From assembly GCA_963753685.1 (NCBI GenBank), contig CAVWDE010000015.1, positions 1-64,000 of the forward strand: a stretch of 64,000 bases of DNA. The letters run 5' to 3'. The position numbers and the translations under genes were made by a program. The notes under the pieces are model-generated. The model ran no database searches. It was not told where the DNA came from and saw nothing but the letters and a program-made list of their open reading frames with translations. Shown here piece after piece: positions 9,871-17,805 of this stretch. Position 1 is the first letter of the stretch. The number at the start of each line of letters is the position of its first letter. Origin of the DNA: DATAOG01 sp963753685 (GTDB lineage: Bacteria; Pseudomonadota; Alphaproteobacteria; Geminicoccales; Geminicoccaceae).

Positions 9871-11229
9871 ATGAGCGCCGCCCTCGAAGCCTGGCGGCTC
9901 GCCTGGCCGCTGATCCTCTCGAACCTCAGCATCCCTTTGCTCGGCGTGACCGACACCGTCGTGGTCGGCCATCTGCCGGCGCCGCACTACCTGGGCGCGG
10001 TCGCGATCGGGGCCGTGGTCTTCAACGTGCTGTATTTCGTGTTCGGCTTCCTGCGCATGGGCACGACCGGCCTGACCGCGCAGGCCTTCGGTCGGGGCGA
10101 CGGCGAGCAGCTGCGCGCCGGGCTCGGCCGGGCCCTGCTGCTCGCGATCCTGATCGCCGCCCTGATGCTGCTCGCCGGCCGCGGCGTGGTCGCGGCGGCG
10201 GCCGCGATCTTCGAGCCCAGCCCCAAGGTCGGGCCCGAGCTCGCGACCTATCTCCGGATCCGTCTGCTCGGCGCGCCCGCCGGCCTCGCCAACATGGTCC
10301 TGCTCGGCTGGCTGCTCGGCATGCAGAACGCACGCGGGCCGATGGCGCTGCTGCTCACCGCCAACGGCGTCAACGCCGCCCTCGACCTTCTGTTCGTGCT
10401 CGGCTTCGGCTGGGGCGTCGCGGGCGTCGCCGCGGCCACGGTCACCGCCGAGTACGGCGGCGCCGGCCTCGGCCTCTGGCTGGTGACAAGGCGCCTCGAA
10501 CAGGTGCCCGGCGCCTGGAACTGGCGGGCGACCCTGCAGCGCGCGGCGTTCGGCCGCCTGCTCGCGGTCAACCGCGACATCCTCTTGCGCAGCCTGAGCC
10601 TGGAGGCCGCCTTCCTGACCTTCACCGCGCTCAGCTCGCGCGAGGGCGAGGTGATCCTCGCCGCCAACGCGGTCCTCCTCAACTTCCTGACCCTGGCCGC
10701 GTTCGGCCTGGACGGCTTTGCCCACGCCGCCGAGGCGATGGTCGGACGCCAGGCCGGCGCCGGCAGCCGCGCGGGCCTGCGCGCCGCCACGGCGGCCAAC
10801 CTCGCCCTGGCCTTCGGGCTGGCCGCCCTCCTGACATTGGCCTTCGCGCTCGGCGGTCGGCCGGCGATCGATCTGATGACCGCGCTCGAGCCGGTGCGCA
10901 CCGCCGCGCGCACCTACCTGCCCTACCTGATCGCCCTGCCGCCGGTCGCGGTCTGGGCGTTCCTGTTCGATGGCGTCTTCATCGGCGCCACTCGCACGCG
11001 CGAGATGCGCAATGGCATGGCGCTGGCGCTCGCCGTGTTCCTGGTGGCCGCCTGGGCCCTGATGCCGCCCCTCGGCAACCACGGCCTGTGGCTCGCGATG
11101 CTCCTGCTGATGGCCGCCCGCGGCCTCTGGCTCGGCCTGGTCTACTGGCGGCTCGAGCGCGGCCCGGGCTTGCTGGCCGCGGCGGTCGCCCTCGAGCGGC
11201 CGCTGTCCGACCGCAGCGCCGGCATCTGA
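9871..11229 (+). CDS. MATE family efflux transporter (DinF-like)
   Basis: A 452-residue, 12-helix MATE transporter. The start (AWRLAWPLILSNLSIPLLGVTDTVVVGHL), the FLRMGTTGLTAQAFGRGD loop and the second-half repeat (LNFLTLAAFGLDGFAHAAEAMVG) are typical of the DinF branch, which exports organic cations or other drugs by Na+ or H+ antiport. It lies 106 bp after the autokinase gene and 20 bp before the hydrolase gene. A role in polysaccharide precursor flipping is conceivable from its neighbour but is not supported by sequence. Confidence 0.9.
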   Translation: MSAALEAWRLAWPLILSNLSIPLLGVTDTVVVGHLPAPHYLGAVAIGAVVFNVLYFVFGFLRMGTTGLTAQAFGRGDGEQLRAGLGRALLLAILIAALMLLAGRGVVAAAAAIFEPSPKVGPELATYLRIRLLGAPAGLANMVLLGWLLGMQNARGPMALLLTANGVNAALDLLFVLGFGWGVAGVAAATVTAEYGGAGLGLWLVTRRLEQVPGAWNWRATLQRAAFGRLLAVNRDILLRSLSLEAAFLTFTALSSREGEVILAANAVLLNFLTLAAFGLDGFAHAAEAMVGRQAGAGSRAGLRAATAANLALAFGLAALLTLAFALGGRPAIDLMTALEPVRTAARTYLPYLIALPPVAVWAFLFDGVFIGATRTREMRNGMALALAVFLVAAWALMPPLGNHGLWLAMLLLMAARGLWLGLVYWRLERGPGLLAAAVALERPLSDRSAGI

Positions 11230-11249
11230 ACGGTCGACGGTGGTCCGCG

Positions 11250-12170
11250 ATGGCAAGATGGCGCTCGTTCATCGCTCTGCTGGCCGTGCTCGCCGCCAGC
11301 CTGGCGTCTGGCGACCAGCCGGCCGCGGCACCGGCCGACCTTTGCCCCGCTGCGCCGCACCGCTTGGAGACCTTCGCCTTGTTCGCGCCGGCGCTCGAGC
11401 GCGCCAAGCAGATCCTGGTCTACCTGCCACCCGGCTACGATTGCGCCGGCGCCCAGCACTACCCCGTCTTCTACCTCAACGACGGCCAGGACCTGTTCGA
11501 CTGGAACCCGTCCGCCGCCGGCCTCGACCCGGCGCTCGCCGCCGAGATCGGCGCGCGCGAAAACTGGTACGGCAGCTGGGGCCTGGAGGCCCGCCTCGAC
11601 CGGGCGATCGCCGACGCCGCCCTGCCGCCGCTGATCGTGGTCGGGATCGCCGCCGACGATGGCATGCGCAGCCGCGATCTGGCGCCCGTGCCCTGGGATG
11701 GCTCCGCGGAAGCGCGCGGCCCGCAGTACGCCGACTTCATGGCCCTGATCGTCGTGCCCGCGATCGACGCGCGCTTCCGGACCCTGGCCCGGCGCCGCTG
11801 CCGGGGGATCGGCGGGGCCTCGCTCGGCGCGATCAGCGCCCTTGAGATCGGCCTCGCCCACCCGGAGCGCTTCGGCCTGGTGCTGGCGTTCTCACCGGTG
11901 CTCCGCGATCCGGCGCTCGCCGCCTGGCTGGCTGACGCCTGGCCTCTGCCCGCGCCGGGCACTGCGTCAACCTTCCTGATCGATTTCGACGACGACCCGG
12001 CCGGCAACGCCGACCTGCCCCGCTTCGCCTCGATCGTCGCCGCCACCAACCGCCCGGGGCGGCAGACGGCCCTCCTCCAATCCCCAGGCGGCCGCCACAA
12101 CATCACCTCCTGGGCGGAGCGCGTGATTCCCGCCCTCAGCCGGCTGCTCCCAGCACCCTGCTCGGACTGA
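11250..12170 (+). CDS. Secreted alpha/beta hydrolase, enterochelin-esterase-like
   Basis: A 306-residue protein with a signal peptide (MARWRSFIALLAVLAASLASG). The fold is esterase D/Fes-like: ILVYLPPGYDCAGAQHYPVFYLNDGQ near the start and a nucleophile elbow GGASLGA with Ser near residue 190. A late Asp-rich turn (DFDDDPAGN) and a His (GGRHNITSW) are candidates for the rest of the triad. It starts 20 bp after the MATE gene, so they may share a transcript. The substrate is unknown; the family includes siderophore and carbohydrate-ester esterases. Confidence 0.82.
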   Translation: MARWRSFIALLAVLAASLASGDQPAAAPADLCPAAPHRLETFALFAPALERAKQILVYLPPGYDCAGAQHYPVFYLNDGQDLFDWNPSAAGLDPALAAEIGARENWYGSWGLEARLDRAIADAALPPLIVVGIAADDGMRSRDLAPVPWDGSAEARGPQYADFMALIVVPAIDARFRTLARRRCRGIGGASLGAISALEIGLAHPERFGLVLAFSPVLRDPALAAWLADAWPLPAPGTASTFLIDFDDDPAGNADLPRFASIVAATNRPGRQTALLQSPGGRHNITSWAERVIPALSRLLPAPCSD

Positions 12171-12197
12171 AAGCCGTCACGGCATCGCCCCTGGACT

Positions 12198-13080
12198 TCA
12201 AGCGAAAGGCGGCCCGGCAGCCGTACGGGCAGCGGCCATCTCGACCTCGATGAAGGCGCGCGCGCTGGCGGCGAGATCGTCGGTATCCGCCCAGAGCCGG
12301 CGCCAGACGGCCAGCGAGCAGGCCAGCTCCGGATCCCCGACGCCGGCCGAGAACGCCTCGAACGTCACCGCCCCCTCGTAGCCCGCCTCGACCAGCGCCC
12401 GGAAAAAACCCGAAAAATCGATGCTGCCGCTGCCGAGATAGCCGCGGTGGCTCTCGTTGACGTGGACATAGCCGATCCGCCCGCGGTAGCGCCGGATCGC
12501 GCCCGCGACATCGCCCTCCTCGATGTTCATGTGATAGCTGTCGAGATGGAGCCTGATGTTGTCCGCCCCGGTCGCCTCGATCAGCTCGAGCGCCTGCTCG
12601 CCGGTATTGACCAGATTGCTCTCATACCGGTTGACCGGCTCCAGCCCGAGCGTGATCCCCATCTCGCGCGCCCGCCCGGCCAGCCTCCCAAGCACGGCGA
12701 CGCTGCTCGCCCGGCCCGCGGCACTCGCCGCCGTCTCATACTTGCGCAGCGCCGAATACAGCACGCCGCCCATGAAGGCCGAGCCCAGATCCCGGCTCAC
12801 GGCCAGCGCCTCGTTCAGCAAGCCTCTCGCCGCGCGCGACGCAGTCCGGATCGGCGCTCGAGATGTCGGCCGCCGCCGGCAGGGCGAGCGAGGTGACCGT
12901 CCGCAGCCCGTTCTTCTCCAGCAGCCGCGCGGTCGCGCCGGCATCGATCGCCCGCGGCTCGATCAGCGGGATCTCCAGCACATCGTAGCCATGCCGGGCC
13001 GCGCCCTCGACCGCCCGAACCGCCTCCCCGGCCGACCAGCCGCTCACGAACACCAGGGCATGCACCCCGACCTCGGCCAT
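12198..13080 (-). pseudogene. Sugar phosphate isomerase/epimerase (TIM barrel), frameshifted
   Basis: Starting at ATG 13080 (MAEVGVHALVFVSGW) the frame encodes the first strands of a xylose-isomerase-like TIM barrel and then fails near 12830-12845 in a GCGCGCGG stretch. The next frame continues from GLLNEALAVSRDLGSAF to the stop at 12198. The metal ligands of the D-tagatose 3-epimerase/hydroxypyruvate isomerase family are all present in the second part: E in LGLEPVNRY, D and H in HLDSYH, H in VHVNESHRG and E in TFEAF. A single-base indel explains the split, and joining the parts gives about 294 residues, the normal length. It is convergent with the esterase gene. Confidence 0.85.
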
Positions 13081-13210
13081 CGCTCCCCCTCCGCCCCCGC
13101 CGAGGCTAGGGCATCGGCCATCGCCTGTCACGCCGCCGGTCGGGAAAAGGGGGGGCAGGGAAAACAGGGTCAGCCCAATCTCCTGACGCCTTTGCTGTGA
13201 TACTTCGGCG

Positions 13211-13633
13211 CTATTGTCTTCCGTCGAGCAGGTCAACCCCAACCCGCTCCGCCGCCGTTCGCAGCTTCCGATCGCCGGTCGCGAGCGGCAGGCCGAGCCG
13301 CATGGCCAGCTCGAGATAGGCGGCGTCATAGACGGTGAGCTTGTGCTCGCGCGCGAGGCTCATCGTCTCGTGCAGCGCGCGGGCGCCGCTCGCCTGGTCG
13401 GCGACGATCGGCAGCTCCTCGATCATGGCGACAAAGGCGGCACTCTCGGCCTGACTGATCCGGCCCCGCCGCTCGCCCATTACCAGGCCATTGGCGATTT
13501 CGAGGGGCCAGAGCCCGGGCACCGCCGCACCCTCCGCGGCCACCTGCTCGATCAGCACGTCCGCCTCCGGGCCGCCTTCGTCCTCGAAGCACCAGGCAAG
13601 CACTGCCGAGGCGTCGATCACGAAGCCCGTCAC
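13211..13633 (-). CDS. VapC-type PIN-domain ribonuclease toxin
   Basis: A 140-residue PIN-domain protein with the acidic residues of the Mg2+-dependent RNase site: D in VIDASAVLAW, E in LWPLEIANGL, D in VYDAAYLELA and D in ATGDRKL. VapC toxins cleave tRNA or rRNA and are neutralised by the cognate antitoxin. It starts at GTG 13633 inside a GTGA overlap with the antitoxin stop, so the two are translationally coupled in the usual antitoxin-toxin order. Confidence 0.92.
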   Translation of the reverse strand: MTGFVIDASAVLAWCFEDEGGPEADVLIEQVAAEGAAVPGLWPLEIANGLVMGERRGRISQAESAAFVAMIEELPIVADQASGARALHETMSLAREHKLTVYDAAYLELAMRLGLPLATGDRKLRTAAERVGVDLLDGRQ

Positions 13634-13869
13634 CGGCGCCCTTCCTCAATCAGCGCCTTGGCGGACAGATCGCCCAGCCGGCGCCCCCTCCGGAAGCTCT
13701 TCAGCCGCGCCACGGTGTCCTCCAAGCGATCGCGGCTGACCGTGCCCACCGGCACGAGCCGGGCCACCGCCCTGCCGTGTCTGGTGATGGTGATCTCCTC
13801 GCCCCGCTCGACCTCCTCCAACAACGTCGAGAGGTGCGTCTTGGCCTCGAACGTCCCAACCGTCCTCAT
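13630..13869 (-). CDS. Phd/YefM-type antitoxin
   Basis: A 79-residue antitoxin of the prevent-host-death family. The N-terminal DNA-binding fold is clear (VGTFEAKTHLSTLLEEVERGEEITITRHGR, ARLVP), and the tail with Arg/Glu-rich helix should wrap VapC. A palindromic operator lies 11-48 bp upstream of its ATG, consistent with autorepression by the antitoxin-toxin complex. Confidence 0.92.
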   Translation of the reverse strand: MRTVGTFEAKTHLSTLLEEVERGEEITITRHGRAVARLVPVGTVSRDRLEDTVARLKSFRRGRRLGDLSAKALIEEGRR

Positions 13870-13879
13870 CGCCGCGCCT

Positions 13880-13917
13880 TTCTAACCAGAGTCTAACTAG
13901 ACTAGTTCTGGTTAGAA
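13880..13917. promoter_or_regulatory. Palindromic operator of the phd-vapC operon
   Basis: An 11-bp perfect inverted repeat, TTCTAACCAGA (13880-13890) and TCTGGTTAGAA (13907-13917), flanks an inner palindrome AACTAG-A-CTAGTT (13895-13907). Seen another way, TCTAACYAGA occurs as two direct copies and one inverted copy. Its position just before the antitoxin ATG and its A+T richness in a G+C-rich genome make it the probable antitoxin operator and promoter. Confidence 0.75.
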
Positions 13918-14047
13918 CGCCTGGTCAAGGTCAAACTTGACTTTGCAGGCGAAAGAATTTCTGACACCCCTTGTCCGGTTAAAGAACCTCTCTAACGCCC
14001 GCAGGCTTGCGACCGCGAGGCCGCCATCTCCCCCTGAGGAGAATGCC

Positions 14048-14617
14048 GTGAAGTTGTTCGATCTCATGAAGACGCCAGCTTTTTGGTTTGCCCAAGCATA
14101 CGTTGCACGGGAAGCAGCTGAGCGTTTGTGGAGCGGGCATCATGAGCCACCATCTGAGAAAGAGGAAGAGTTTTACGTTGTTATGGGCGCAACAATGTAC
14201 ACACCTGCGCTCTTTTTTGCGGGTGTAGAGCTAGAACTATATCTGAAGTCAATGGTCATATCCAAAATAGATTTAAGCGTCGAGAAGGACGAGTGGATAA
14301 ACAAGATATTAACTCCAAGTCACGAGCTCGTCAAACTTTGTGCGGTCTTGAGACTTGAACTAACGCAAAATGAACGTGAGATTTGTACAAATTTGAGTAA
14401 ATATATAATGTGGATGGGCAGATATCCGTTACCCAAGAGCGAGACCGAGTACAGGAAGAGATGCGTGGAGGAGCAAGTAGAGTTGTGGTCTGGATATTTA
14501 GAGATTCGAGATAGATTTCGGAAAGCAGCCGACAAGTGCTGCTATGACGCTCAGGAGAGAATTCTGGACCACTATGTCCTTAAGCGAGGCGCGCGGCACC
14601 GCCAAAATTCCCGATGA
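14048..14617 (+). CDS. A+T-rich hypothetical protein, possibly HEPN-like
   Basis: About 189 residues from GTG 14048, chosen because GAGGAGA (14036-14042) lies 5 nt upstream; the frame is open from 13937. Codon use is strikingly A+T rich (ATA, AGA, TTA codons), unlike all neighbours, which indicates recent transfer. The protein looks all-helical: a helix with FFAGVELELYLKSMV, then PSHELVKLCAVL, then LSKYIMWMGRYPLPKSE. The helix plus HELxKL plus RYP pattern recalls HEPN-type proteins, but the Rx4-6H nuclease motif is not evident. The gene is divergent from the phd-vapC pair. Function unknown. Confidence 0.6.
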   Translation: MKLFDLMKTPAFWFAQAYVAREAAERLWSGHHEPPSEKEEEFYVVMGATMYTPALFFAGVELELYLKSMVISKIDLSVEKDEWINKILTPSHELVKLCAVLRLELTQNEREICTNLSKYIMWMGRYPLPKSETEYRKRCVEEQVELWSGYLEIRDRFRKAADKCCYDAQERILDHYVLKRGARHRQNSR

Positions 14618-15238
14618 TCGGGCTTTTCAGCGGGCCGGAATGGATGCCATTCTCGGGGGGAAAAGGTGTCAGGGGAAGTGGCAGGTGAGTGTCAGGAACC
14701 AATTGGCTCGACCCGCTGGCGAAGGGGGCGCAGGAGCGCTTTGTGGCGGCTGGCGAGCCGGGCCGCTATATTGCTCTCCTAGAAACGGAAGTGGCGCATC
14801 GATGCGACGGTTGCGCGCGATTTATACAGTTGATTTTGCATCAACCGGGCCGATTTTCTTGCCTGAAAGCGACATGATTCCGGGTGCCGTTTGACGCCCG
14901 CGGCCAGCAATTCCGCCGATTCTGGGCCTCGTCGGCCAGATGGATCGGAGCTGGAGGCAGGCTCCATCCGGCCGAGATACTTGAGCGGGCACGACACACT
15001 TCAAGTCCAACGCGCGACACTTCCGTGCCCTCTAGGCGACGCTTCTAAATCACCGGGTGTCCACTCGATAAACGAGCATCTCAGAATGACCCCGCCTCGT
15101 CGCCGCATCAACTTGTGATGTGACGACTAGGATTACGCATTCTCAATTCCAGATCGGACGCCTGATCTTGGCTCGACTGGCGTTCTGTTTTGGATTTTGG
15201 GCGTAAGGAGCACAATGACATGGCGATGCGCCGCTGCC
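14618..15238. other. 621-bp region without a recognisable gene
   Basis: No coding sequence with sensible composition is seen on either strand. GGTGTCAG at 14665-14672 is the inverted counterpart of CTGACACC at 13961-13968, on the other side of the A+T-rich gene; this could be a trace of the insertion that brought that gene. The rest is mixed-composition sequence consistent with decayed DNA. Confidence 0.35.
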
Positions 15239-16033
15239 TCAGCGGCCGCGTTCGAATGGCGTGACCAGCAGGCGGAGGAGCGGCCGCTCGCGGCGGCCTT
15301 CGACCCCGATCGGCATGGTCAGCCAGCGGCGCGTCCGGCTCTTCGAGCGGAACAAGGGGTCCCAGAAGCTGAAGATGGTGCCGTAGTTGGAATCCGTGTC
15401 GGCGCGCACCGCGTGGTGGTGCACCCAGTGGATCGAGGGCGTGATGATCAGCCGGGCGAGCGCCGCCTCGAGCCCGCGCGGCAGGCGGGCATCGCTGTGG
15501 TGGAAGAGGGTGCCGATCAGAAGCAGCGCCTCGAACAGCAGCACGGAGGTGAGCGGAACGGCGAGCAGGATGATCGCGCCTGCCCGCACCAGAGCGGATA
15601 GCAGCACCTCGCCGAAGTGGAAGCGGACAGCACTCGTGCTGTCGAGCAGTTCGTCCAGGTGGTGGACCTGGTGGAAGCGCCAGAGCCAGGCAAGCTCATG
15701 GTTCGCCCGGTGCCACCAGTAGATCCAGAAGTCGAGCAGCACGAGGTCGGCCAAGAGCCCTGGCCAGCCGCTCCACAAAGCGGGCCGCCAGCCGAGGCCG
15801 AGGCTCGCAGCCCAGGCGGTGATCGGCAGGACCACCAGCGGCGACAGGAGAAGGTTGATGCCGAAGAAGCTGAGGTTGCGGGCGAGACGGCGCCAGGCCG
15901 CCCGGCTCGCATGCCCGAAGCGCAGCAGCAGCGGGCTCTCGGCCGCCGGCCACAGGCGCTCGTAAGTGAGGAAAAACACGAACGCGCCGCCGACCAGCAG
16001 GGCCTTGAGCGACAGGAGGTTCTCGAGCGTCAT
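15239..16033 (-). CDS. Sterol desaturase / fatty acid hydroxylase family protein
   Basis: A 264-residue integral membrane di-iron oxygenase. The histidine boxes that bind the two irons are complete: HRANH, HQVHH, the HH of LFHHSD and HWVHHH. Four hydrophobic helices surround them. The family hydroxylates or desaturates lipids such as carotenoids, sterols and ornithine lipids; the substrate here is unknown. ATG 16033 (MTLENLLSLKALL) is chosen because the upstream extension is compositionally non-coding. Confidence 0.87.
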   Translation of the reverse strand: MTLENLLSLKALLVGGAFVFFLTYERLWPAAESPLLLRFGHASRAAWRRLARNLSFFGINLLLSPLVVLPITAWAASLGLGWRPALWSGWPGLLADLVLLDFWIYWWHRANHELAWLWRFHQVHHLDELLDSTSAVRFHFGEVLLSALVRAGAIILLAVPLTSVLLFEALLLIGTLFHHSDARLPRGLEAALARLIITPSIHWVHHHAVRADTDSNYGTIFSFWDPLFRSKSRTRRWLTMPIGVEGRRERPLLRLLVTPFERGR

Positions 16034-16239
16034 GGGCGCAAGGATAGGGCGCGCCGGACCGGCGGCCAAGGTGGTCGCCGCGGCGGCCGGTAGCAGTCGA
16101 ATTTTGGCGGCCGACCCTCTTGAAGGTTCGCCCGCCTTGACCACATAGGGTTGGTCGGTCGCCAGACTGGGGCCGGCAAGTCGACAAGGCTCGGTCGTAA
16201 GACGGGCCGACAGTCAATCGCTCCAAGGAGGATGTGACG

Positions 16240-16813
16240 ATGCGCAGCTTTGACCTCACCCCCCTGTTCCGTTACTCGGTCGGCTTCGATCGGCTGGACG
16301 ATCTGTTCGAGACGGCGTTCCGCGGCACGCAGGAGCCGTCCTATCCGCCGTACAATATCGTCAAGACCGGTCAGGATGCCTACCGGATCACGCTCGCGGT
16401 CGCGGGCTTCGGCGAGGACGAGCTCGAGCTGGTCGCGCAGGAGAACGTGCTGACCGTGCGCGGCAAGGCCAATGACGCCGAGGCCGAGAAGCAGGTCGCC
16501 TACCTGCACCGCGGCATCGCGCGGCGGGCGTTCGAGCATCGCTTCCAGCTCGCCGACCACGTCAAGGTGAGTGGTGCCCGGCTGAGCAACGGGCTGCTCG
16601 ACGTCGATCTGGTGCGCGAGGTGCCCGAGACGCTGAAGCCGCAGAAGATCGCGATCGGCCAGGTCCAAGGTCGAGCCCAAGGTGATCGAGGGCGCGAAGA
16701 CCGCGGCCGTGACGCCGTTCGCGGCCAGCACGACGGAACTCAAGGGTGCCGGGCCCGCAAAGGCCCGGCACCGCGATTTTTCTGCCGGCCGGCGCGAGCC
16801 CGATCCAACATGA
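16240..16813 (+). CDS. Small heat shock protein Hsp20 (IbpA-like), 3' end frameshifted
   Basis: An ATP-independent holdase chaperone. AAGGAGG (16225-16231) precedes ATG 16240 at 8 nt. The N-terminus (RSFDLTPLFRYSVGFDRLDDLF), the alpha-crystallin domain (YPPYNIVKTGQDAYRITLAVAGF to LLDVDLVREVPE) and the C-terminal anchor KPQKIAI are typical. After IAIGQV near 16664 the original frame becomes arginine-rich nonsense, while the next frame reads KVEPKVIEGAKTAAVTPFA with strong G/C third positions. One extra C in GTCC is the simplest cause. The shifted frame runs into the terminator hairpin at 16745 and stops at 16813, so the real C-terminus is uncertain. Confidence 0.85.
16745..16781 (+). terminator. 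Rho-independent terminator after hsp20
   Basis: A perfect 11-bp stem GGTGCCGGGCC / GGCCCGGCACC (16745-16755 and 16762-16772) with a 6-nt loop is followed after four bases by TTTTT (16777-16781). It is the only classical intrinsic terminator noticed in the window and should end the hsp20 transcript. Confidence 0.85.
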
Positions 16814-17002
16814 CCCAGCCTACGATCTTCCGGTGTGCTGCCTCCCCGTGCGCCGCCGCCCGGTTTCCCGCCGAGCCCGCCCGCTGCTCCGGGTTCCGGA
16901 GCCGCCGCCCACTCGAGAGCCGCCGTCCAGCTGGTGCGACCCCGACGCCAGCGCCCGTTGGCTGCCCTTGTTTCGGGCCGGGCGCTCCGCTACAACCTGA
17001 CC

Positions 17003-17805
17003 ATGACCGCCTGCGAGCGTGCGCCCGTCATCGGCATCCCGGCCTGCCTGGTTGCGCGTGATGGTTTCGGCTTTCATCAGGTCGGCGCCAAATACGTCGA
17101 CGCGTGATCGACGGTGCCGGCGGGCTGCCGCTGCTGATTCCGGCGCTCGGCGGCCGGGTCGATCCCGAGGACCTTTTGGACGGGCTCGATGGCCTGCTGC
17201 TCAGCGGCAGCCCGTCCAATGTCGAGCCGCATCACTACGACGGGCCGCCCGCCCCGCCCGCGAGCGCCAGGGATCCCGCGCGCGATGCGACCACGCTGCC
17301 GCTGATCCGGCGCGCGATCGCGCGCGCGGTGCCGCTGCTGGCGATCTGCCGCGGCGTGCAGGAGCTGAACGTCGCGCTCGGCGGCTCGCTGCATCAGGAG
17401 GTCCACGCGCTGTCGGGCCGGCTCGATCATCGCTCGGACAAGACGGTGTCGCCGCCGGAGCGCTACCGGCCGGCGCATGAGGCGATCCTGACCCCGGGGG
17501 GCAGCCTGCAGGCGCTGCTGGGCGGCGTCGAGCGGATCGCCGTGAACTCGCTGCACGGCCAGGCGATCGATCGCCTGGCGGCGCGGCTGGCGGTCGAGGC
17601 GGTGGCCCCCGACGGCACGATCGAGGCGGTCCGGGTGGCGGGCGCGCCGGGCTTCGCGCTCGGCGTCCAATGGCATCCCGAATGGCGGGTGCTCGAGCAT
17701 CCGATCTCCAGGCGCCTGTTCGCGGCCTTCGGCGCCGCCTGCCGCGCGCGCGCCGCTTTGAGACTTGAGCATGAACGACATGGAGCGCTGGCTTCGGGAG
17801 CGTGA
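17003..17805 (+). pseudogene. Gamma-glutamyl-GABA hydrolase (PuuD family), frameshifted
   Basis: The first 34 codons from ATG 17003 (MTACERAPVIGIPACLVARD, ending KYVDA) meet a TGA at 17105. The adjoining frame then continues the family sequence (VIDGAGGLPLLIPALGG) to 17805. GACGCGTGATC needs one more G to read GAC-GCG-GTG-ATC, so a missing base is likely. The class I glutamine-amidotransferase nucleophile is present (LAICRGVQELNVALGG), as are the late His and Glu (GVQWHPEW). The enzyme frees GABA or another amine from a gamma-glutamyl conjugate. It overlaps a PuuA-type synthetase gene, the expected partner. Confidence 0.87.

Noticed and set aside
7956..9956. 666-codon minus-strand frame
   Set aside because: It mirrors the autokinase gene and has antisense composition.
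14689..14877. Small rightward frame with NWLDPLAKGAQERF
   Set aside because: No ribosome binding site, no family resemblance, and it lies in an apparently decayed region.
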